Below, one piece after another: positions 15,196-20,006 of a stretch of 20,006 nt of DNA (positions are counted from its first letter, which is position 1; each line of letters starts with the position of its first letter). A program made the position numbers and the translations under genes. Under the pieces are notes generated by a model, which saw only the letters and a program-made list of their open reading frames with translations, made no database searches and was not told the origin of the DNA. The stretch spans positions 23,300 through 43,305 of the forward strand of contig NHDS01000010.1 in assembly GCA_002167215.1 (NCBI GenBank), read 5' to 3'. The stretch is from Pelagibacteraceae bacterium TMED65. GTDB taxonomy: Bacteria > Pseudomonadota > Alphaproteobacteria > TMED127.

Positions 15196-16331
15196 TATTT
15201 ATGTAAACTTTTAATTATTTTTTTTAGAAAAATTTCACATTTTTTTAGTTGTGATATTTTTATATATTCATTTGGTTTATGTGCTTGTTTTATACTTCCA
15301 GGGCCGCAAACAACGGTTTGTAAATTTAATTTATTGAAAACACCAGCTTCTGTTCCAAAACTCACCGTATCCACGGTATTAGAATTTAAATTATTTAAAC
15401 ATAAGGAAATTATTTCAGCATTATCATCTGTATTAAGGGGCGGAAAAGTATTTTGTTCTTGTAATCTAATTGAACAATTAGTGTTCTTGATTTTCATTTC
15501 AGATTCTAATTTATCTAAGTATTGTTTGATTTCATTTATAAGCTTCATTGTATTAAAATTTGGAGTATCTCGAATTTCAAATTCAATTTCGCATTGTCTA
15601 GGAATTATATTAACAGCAATACCTCCATTAATTTTACCAACATTTATAGTTGAAAAACTGGGATTGAAATTAAGGTCTTTATTTCTTTTTATTTGAGACT
15701 GTTTCTTTATTAAATATTCTATGAATTTGGCGCAATAGTTAATTGCACTCACTCCATCTTCGACAAGTGAAGAATGACTTTCAAAACCATTAAAGCAAAC
15801 ATAATAATTTTTTTTACCTTTGTGTTGATTTACTAACCTCATTTCGGTTGGTTCTCCAACTATACAAAATTTAGCTTTTGGTCTAAGTTTTAATAAAAAT
15901 GGAACTAGTTTTTGAATCCCCAAGCAACCAACCTCTTCGTCGTATGAGAAAACAAGATGTATTGGCCTCTTTAATTTACTTACATTAATTTCTTTAATTA
16001 ATGATAATACAACAGCAATAAATCCTTTCATATCGGTGGTTCCTCTACCAAATAATTTATCCCCTTTTTTTATTAACTTAAAAGGATTGGTAGACCATAT
16101 TTGACCCTCTACAGGAACTACATCAGTGTGGCCAGATAATATTATTCCGCCATCTGTAATTGGACCAATTCTGGAATAAATATTAAACCTTCCTTTTTCT
16201 CCTTCAATTTTTGTTGCTTCAAAATTTAGATCTTTCAAATAATCAATAATAAATGAAGCTATCTCTTTGTTTGTCTGTTCACTTACAGTTTTATATGAAA
16301 CTAACTTTTCAAGAATTGTTATGAAATTCAT
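15195..16331 (-). CDS. argE: Acetylornithine deacetylase (M20 family)
   Basis: This enzyme hydrolyses N-acetylornithine to ornithine in arginine synthesis. The 378-residue protein has the M20 dimetal site: His68 and Asp70 (SGHTDVVP), Asp100 (GRGTTDMKGF), the catalytic Glu132 with Glu133 (SYDEEVGC), Glu160 (VGEPTEM) and His351 (KQAHKPNEY). The SFGTEAG segment and the VGEPTEMRLVNQHKG region favour ArgE over the related succinyl-diaminopimelate desuccinylase. The lid domain lies at about 170-290. It sits 3 bases after nadK and overlaps queA by one base. Substrate identity within M20 is inferred from these motifs. Confidence 0.9.
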   Translation of the reverse strand: MNFITILEKLVSYKTVSEQTNKEIASFIIDYLKDLNFEATKIEGEKGRFNIYSRIGPITDGGIILSGHTDVVPVEGQIWSTNPFKLIKKGDKLFGRGTTDMKGFIAVVLSLIKEINVSKLKRPIHLVFSYDEEVGCLGIQKLVPFLLKLRPKAKFCIVGEPTEMRLVNQHKGKKNYYVCFNGFESHSSLVEDGVSAINYCAKFIEYLIKKQSQIKRNKDLNFNPSFSTINVGKINGGIAVNIIPRQCEIEFEIRDTPNFNTMKLINEIKQYLDKLESEMKIKNTNCSIRLQEQNTFPPLNTDDNAEIISLCLNNLNSNTVDTVSFGTEAGVFNKLNLQTVVCGPGSIKQAHKPNEYIKISQLKKCEIFLKKIIKSLHK

Positions 16332-16334
16332 CTT

Positions 16335-17102
16335 TTAAGAATTATTAAATTGTTCATTTATGATTCTCTCTTCTAAATCATGCCCGGGATCAAACAACAA
16401 GTTTACAAATAATTTTTTTTCCAATTGAATTTCCAACTTATTTATATTTTGGAATTGCATAAAATCTGCTTCGGCTCTTACAGGACGCATATCAGAGTCT
16501 TTGGCAAATAAAGTAATCTTGGCATCATTATTTAACAAAGCCCCTCTCCACCTTCTAGGTCTATAGGGACTAATAGGTGTGAGTGCTAATACTTTTGCTC
16601 CTACAGGAATAACTGGTCCTCTTAGAGAAAGATTATATGCCGAACTACCTGCAGGTGTAGAAATTAAACAACCGTCACCTAAAAATTCTTCTATACGAGT
16701 TTTATTGTTAATTTTTATTTTTATTTTAGCAATCTTTGAACTATTTCTTATTAATGATACATCATTAAAGGCAAGGCTCTCTTTCACAGTATTTTGCTTA
16801 TCATCATAACACTTAATTTTTAGTGGTGAGAGTTTGTATGGTATTGCTTCAGTGAGTCTCTTTACTAAATTTTTTTCAGAAAATTGATTCATTAGAAAAC
16901 CAATGTGTCCTTTGTTCATTCCATATATTGGTTTTTTTAAATGAAGAAAATTATGCAAAGATTGAAGCATTGTGCCGTCTCCACCAAGAGCAACAATTAT
17001 ATCAGCATTTTTGGGGGCAACATGATTGTATTTCTCTTTCATCTTTTTTAATGATTTTTTTGCATCTGGTTTATTGGAAGACACAAAACCTATTTTTGTC
17101 AT
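16335..17102 (-). CDS. nadK: NAD kinase
   Basis: NadK phosphorylates NAD to NADP with ATP. The 255-residue protein shows the defining GGDGTML (40-46) with the catalytic aspartate, the NKGHIGFL segment (63-70), NDVSLIR (113-119) and the long signature GDGCLISTPAGSSAY (142-156). TPISPYRPRRWRG (175-187) follows, matching the short alphaproteobacterial form. It lies 3 bases after moaA and 3 bases before argE in the minus-strand run. No changes in key residues were seen. Confidence 0.96.
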   Translation of the reverse strand: MTKIGFVSSNKPDAKKSLKKMKEKYNHVAPKNADIIVALGGDGTMLQSLHNFLHLKKPIYGMNKGHIGFLMNQFSEKNLVKRLTEAIPYKLSPLKIKCYDDKQNTVKESLAFNDVSLIRNSSKIAKIKIKINNKTRIEEFLGDGCLISTPAGSSAYNLSLRGPVIPVGAKVLALTPISPYRPRRWRGALLNNDAKITLFAKDSDMRPVRAEADFMQFQNINKLEIQLEKKLFVNLLFDPGHDLEERIINEQFNNS

Positions 17103-17105
17103 TTT

Positions 17106-18089
17106 TTATCCTCCAGTAGTATTCATGAACCTTTTTTTAATATAACTTTTTTCGTTAATATCAAAAAAATGTCTTTCTGGTTTGTTATATATTAAATTTT
17201 TTAAAACACTCATTAACTTGCTGTCATCTGATTCATTTAAAAAAGGATTAAGATTAACTGAATTGTTATCTCCCAAACAAGGATAAATTATTCCATTAGA
17301 AGTTATCCTTATACGGTTGCATGTTAGACAAAAATGATCAGATATTGGTGATATAAATCCGACATGAGAGTTTAAACTTTTACAGTAATAATAATTAGAT
17401 GGACCTGGCGATTTTAGTGAAGAAGTTTCTAACTTGAATTCTCTATCAATTATTGATTTTGCATCAGTTACAGAAAAATATTGTTTATTTCTAGATATTG
17501 GCACATCACCTATTGGCATTACCTCAATGAAAGAAAGCTTAAATTTATGCTCACCGCACCATTTCATTATATTAATAATTTCATCATCATTAAAATTCTT
17601 TAATAAAACTGTATTAATTTTTACTTCAATGTTATTTTTTTTTATTGAATATATCCCTTCAAGTACCTTTTCTAAGTTACCTCCATTTGTTATGAAATTA
17701 AATTTTTCATTAACAAGCGAATCCAATGAAACGTTAATCCTTTTTACTCCATATTTTTTGAGATTTTCTGAATATTTTTTTAATTGTGTGCCATTAGTTG
17801 TCAGTAATAATTCATCAATTTCATTTTTTTTTTTTTTTGCGGATAAAAACTTAATGTACTCTATTATATCTTTACGAATGAGTGGCTCTCCTCCTGTAAT
17901 TCTAATTTTTTTTATTCCAAGTTTAATTAAAGACTCTGAAATTCTTTTTAGATTATTTAATGTTAATATTTCTTTTTTATCGTAAAAATATGGATTTGCT
18001 TGAGGCATACAATATTTACATCTTAAGTCACATCTGTCAGTAACAGATATTCTGACATAATCAATTTTTCTTCCAAAACTATCTAACAT
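17106..18089 (-). CDS. moaA: GTP 3',8-cyclase MoaA
   Basis: MoaA is the radical SAM enzyme that starts molybdenum cofactor synthesis from GTP. The 327-residue protein has both [4Fe-4S] sites: Cys20, Cys24 and Cys27 at the N-terminus (DRCDLRCKYCMP), and Cys254, Cys257 and Cys271 near the C-terminus (FCLTCNRIRI and IIYPC). RITGGEPL (63-70) is the SAM-binding motif, and the chain ends in the functional Gly-Gly tail (MNTTGG). A run of 15 A residues on the coding strand encodes SAKKKKNE (about 84-91). It is the first gene of the minus-strand run and is divergent from fdhD, both serving molybdoenzymes. Confidence 0.97.
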   Translation of the reverse strand: MLDSFGRKIDYVRISVTDRCDLRCKYCMPQANPYFYDKKEILTLNNLKRISESLIKLGIKKIRITGGEPLIRKDIIEYIKFLSAKKKKNEIDELLLTTNGTQLKKYSENLKKYGVKRINVSLDSLVNEKFNFITNGGNLEKVLEGIYSIKKNNIEVKINTVLLKNFNDDEIINIMKWCGEHKFKLSFIEVMPIGDVPISRNKQYFSVTDAKSIIDREFKLETSSLKSPGPSNYYYCKSLNSHVGFISPISDHFCLTCNRIRITSNGIIYPCLGDNNSVNLNPFLNESDDSKLMSVLKNLIYNKPERHFFDINEKSYIKKRFMNTTGG

Positions 18090-18172
18090 ACATTTTTCTT
18101 TGAAGTTTGTTTATATTTTAGCTTCATAGGTTAAAATAATAATGTAATCAAATTTTTTGTAAACTTAAAGCT
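18090..18172. promoter_or_regulatory. Divergent moaA/fdhD intergenic region
   Basis: These 83 A/T-rich bases separate the start codons of moaA and fdhD and should contain both promoters. TAAAAT-like hexamers occur on both strands around 18115-18140, but no convincing -35/-10 pair was found. The gap is too short, and too poor in G/C stems, for a molybdenum cofactor riboswitch. Confidence 0.3.
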
Positions 18173-18967
18173 ATGAAAATAAAACCTAATTTAGACGATT
18201 CATATTTAACCAAAAAGAAAATAGGAATTAACGAAAACTTCAAGAGAATTAAATTAGATGTTATAGAAGAAAGACCAGTCACATTATTTTTGAATGATCA
18301 AGAAATTGTCACAATGATGACCATAAATGATTATCCAAAATATTTAGGCATTGGATATCTTTTGAATCAAAATATGATCAAACAAAACACAAAAATTGAT
18401 ATAATTGAATATCATCCTGATATAAGTTCAATCATTGTAAGAACAAAAAAAAGCACAAACTTCGAAAACAAATTAAAAAAAAAAATTGTTACATCTGGAT
18501 GTGCTCAAGGAACATTGTTTGGAGATGTGATGGAAAATTTCAAAAAGATAAAATTTAGTAGTTCAGCAAGAATGAAGGTGTCATGGATATATGATCTATC
18601 TAAAAAAATTAATCTTACACCAAGCTTATATCTGAAGGCAGGAGCCATACATGGTTGTGTTCTTTGCCAAAGAAATAAACCATTGATATATATGGAGGAT
18701 GTGGGAAGACATAATGCCATTGACAAAATTGCTGGTTATATGAAGATTAATAAAATCTCACCAAATAATAAAATTTTTTATACAACAGGAAGATTAACAA
18801 GTGAGATGGTAATTAAAACAGTTCAAATGAAAATACCTATTTTGATTTCCAGGTCTGGATTTACTGCATGGGGAATAGAGTTGGCTCGAAAAGCAAACCT
18901 AACATTGATTGGAAGAGCAAAAGGAAAAAAATTTATTATTTTAAGTGGTGAGAAGAGAGTTGAATAA
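18173..18967 (+). CDS. fdhD: Formate dehydrogenase accessory sulfurtransferase FdhD (single-Cys type)
   Basis: FdhD passes sulfur from a cysteine desulfurase to the molybdenum cofactor of formate dehydrogenase. The 264-residue protein has RPVTLFLNDQEIVTMMT near the N-terminus, the catalytic-loop region VTSGCAQGTLFG (106-117) and the family signature EDVGRHNAIDKI. TTGRLTSEMVIK and the C-terminal ARKANLTLIGRAKG follow, both typical. The active-site loop has one cysteine, Cys110, instead of the CxxC of E. coli FdhD. A separate CVLC pair (Cys162/Cys165) sits in the central region. mobA overlaps its end by up to 23 bases. The family is certain; its formate dehydrogenase target is not in the window. 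Confidence 0.94.
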   Translation: MKIKPNLDDSYLTKKKIGINENFKRIKLDVIEERPVTLFLNDQEIVTMMTINDYPKYLGIGYLLNQNMIKQNTKIDIIEYHPDISSIIVRTKKSTNFENKLKKKIVTSGCAQGTLFGDVMENFKKIKFSSSARMKVSWIYDLSKKINLTPSLYLKAGAIHGCVLCQRNKPLIYMEDVGRHNAIDKIAGYMKINKISPNNKIFYTTGRLTSEMVIKTVQMKIPILISRSGFTAWGIELARKANLTLIGRAKGKKFIILSGEKRVE

Positions 18968-19577
18968 AAATATAGTCGGAATTATATTGGCTGGTGGTTT
19001 GTCAAGAAGAATGGGACAAGATAAGTCATCAAAGAAGATTGGTGGAACAAGTTTAATTGAAATTATTACTAAAAGATCCGAAAAGCAAGTTGGTCAAATA
19101 ATAATAAACTCTAACAAATCCGGATCGCATTTTTCAAACTTAAATTATGACGACTTGGTGGAAGACTGTATTCCAGGAGGTCTTGGCCCAATGGCGGGAA
19201 TTTTAACTGGAATTAAGTGGACTAGAAAAAATACAAAAAAAAAGTGGCTATGTAGTTTTCCTGTCGATTCACCTTTTTTTCCAAAAGATCTAGTTTTAAA
19301 GTTTTTAAAGAAAAGTAAAGGTAGTGAGGTTTTAATAGCTGAAGGGTCAGGAAGAATTCATCCAGTATTCTCAATGTGGAGTGTTAATATTGAAATGGAA
19401 AGAAAAATTGAAAAGTCTTTGAGAGATGGAGTTAGAAAAATTTATGAAATTTCTAAAAAATTTAAAACTAAGGTGGTAAAATTTCCAGATATTGGATATG
19501 ATCCATTTTTTAATGTTAATACACCAAAAGATTTAGAAATTGCATATAAAATTCAGACAACCTTTAAGGTCAATTAA
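18945..19577 (+). CDS. mobA: Molybdenum cofactor guanylyltransferase MobA
   Basis: MobA joins GMP to molybdopterin, giving the guanine dinucleotide form used by DMSO-reductase-family enzymes such as formate dehydrogenase. The 210-residue protein has the nucleotide-binding motif LAGGLSRRMGQDKS (15-28), the metal-binding Asp in FPVDSPFF and the C-terminal NVNTPKDLE. The farthest start is a tandem GTG at 18945. A TTG at 18960, with GGTGAG 7 bases upstream, gives a shorter N-terminus that fits the family as well or better. Either start lies inside the end of fdhD, so the two are translationally linked. The transporter gene begins immediately after its TAA. Confidence 0.92.
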   Translation: MVRRELNKNIVGIILAGGLSRRMGQDKSSKKIGGTSLIEIITKRSEKQVGQIIINSNKSGSHFSNLNYDDLVEDCIPGGLGPMAGILTGIKWTRKNTKKKWLCSFPVDSPFFPKDLVLKFLKKSKGSEVLIAEGSGRIHPVFSMWSVNIEMERKIEKSLRDGVRKIYEISKKFKTKVVKFPDIGYDPFFNVNTPKDLEIAYKIQTTFKVN

Positions 19578-20006
19578 ATGAGCTTCACAGACAGATTACA
19601 TAAAAAAAATATAATTGCAAAACCCGGATTCAACAGATGGTTAGTGCCACCCGCGTCGATTGCAATTCATTTATGTATTGGTTCTGTTTATGCCTGGAGT
19701 ATGTTTAATCCGGCTCTCGTTAAAGTTCTTGGTGTGGTTACTTCTTCTGGAGATGACTGGAACCTTGGCCAAGTTGTATGGATTTTTTCTGTTGCCATAG
19801 TTTCTCTTGGGATTGCTGCAGCATATGCAGGAAAATGGCTTGAAGAAGTTGGTCCAAGGATGGTTGGATTTGTTGCTGCTTGTTGCTGGGGAGGTGGATT
19901 TCTTATAGGGTCTCTTGGGATTTATCTTCAGGAGATAGGGGTTCAAATTACTCTTTCACTCCCAATGTTAAGTGATGGACCAATCACAATTAGTATTGGA
20001 CTTTAT
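19578..20006 (+). CDS. OFA-family MFS transporter (partial, C-terminus outside window)
   Basis: The reading frame opens with ATG directly after the mobA stop and stays open to the window edge (143 residues seen of about 400-550 expected). The start FNRWLVPPASIAIHLCIGSVYAW (split here as residues 18-40) is characteristic of oxalate:formate antiporter-like (OFA) MFS proteins. So is VVWIFSVAIVSLGIAAAYAG. Three membrane segments are visible at about 22-45, 64-86 and 95-115. The loop GKWLEEVGPR (85-94) corresponds to the conserved MFS loop 2-3 motif. Position after fdhD and mobA suggests transport of formate, oxalate or a related acid linked to a formate dehydrogenase. The actual substrate cannot be told from this part. 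Confidence 0.85.
   Translation, partial: MSFTDRLHKKNIIAKPGFNRWLVPPASIAIHLCIGSVYAWSMFNPALVKVLGVVTSSGDDWNLGQVVWIFSVAIVSLGIAAAYAGKWLEEVGPRMVGFVAACCWGGGFLIGSLGIYLQEIGVQITLSLPMLSDGPITISIGLY

Noticed and set aside
17434..17985. Plus-strand open frame of 183 codons
   Set aside because: It is antisense to moaA and its Ser/Phe/Ile-rich translation is what A/T-rich antisense sequence gives.
19671..19946. Minus-strand open frame of 91 codons at the right end
   Set aside because: It is antisense to the MFS transporter, whose plus-strand frame continues from 19578 to the edge with clear family motifs.
1..20006. CRISPR arrays, insertion sequences, prophage or integrase genes
   Set aside because: No repeated spacer-like units, transposase motifs, inverted-repeat pairs or phage genes were recognised in either strand.

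Overview
The window comes from a very AT-rich, tightly packed bacterial genome. Genes abut or overlap by a few bases, Shine-Dalgarno sites are mostly weak, and nearly all stops are TAA. Proteins with PopZ (DUF2497) end motifs, a QueE of the CX14CX2C type and a map-purB-purC-purS-purQ-purL order point to an alphaproteobacterium. The base composition and compactness suggest a streamlined, possibly marine lineage (SAR11-like or similar), but that placement is inference.

Region 1 (1-5509, minus strand): map, purB, purC, purS, purQ and purL form one probable operon, covering several steps of de novo purine synthesis plus methionine aminopeptidase. purL runs off the left edge. Region 2 (5558-9798): a CinA/MoaB-type protein (+), then a locus with a PopZ-like protein (-), a membrane-anchored coiled-coil protein (+) and a minimal 74-residue PopZ-like protein (+). 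These are followed by tRNA-Leu(UAA), a secreted DsbA/Com1-type oxidoreductase, an unknown HEXXH protein (-) and a proline iminopeptidase (+).

Region 3 (9781-15195): a nearly complete queuosine cluster, queG (-), queC-queE-queD (+) and queF-tgt-queA (-). GTP is converted through CPH4, CDG and preQ0 to preQ1, inserted into tRNA by Tgt, then matured by QueA and QueG. FolE, which starts the pathway, is not in the window. QueG, QueC, QueE and QueF keep their hallmark residues. QueD lacks the usual catalytic Cys and Glu, Tgt lacks two of its four zinc ligands, and QueA has changes in normally conserved motifs.

Region 4 (15195-20006): argE, nadK and moaA lie upstream of queA on the minus strand, apparently in the same transcription unit. 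Divergent from moaA are fdhD, mobA and the start of an OFA-type MFS transporter, which suggests a neighbouring molybdenum-dependent formate dehydrogenase. The points most worth following up are the duplicated PopZ-like locus and the altered QueD/Tgt/QueA set. Two divergent gene pairs also share a palindromic ATTATAAT element, and moaA carries a 15-base homopolymer. No mobile elements, CRISPR arrays or long repeats were seen.
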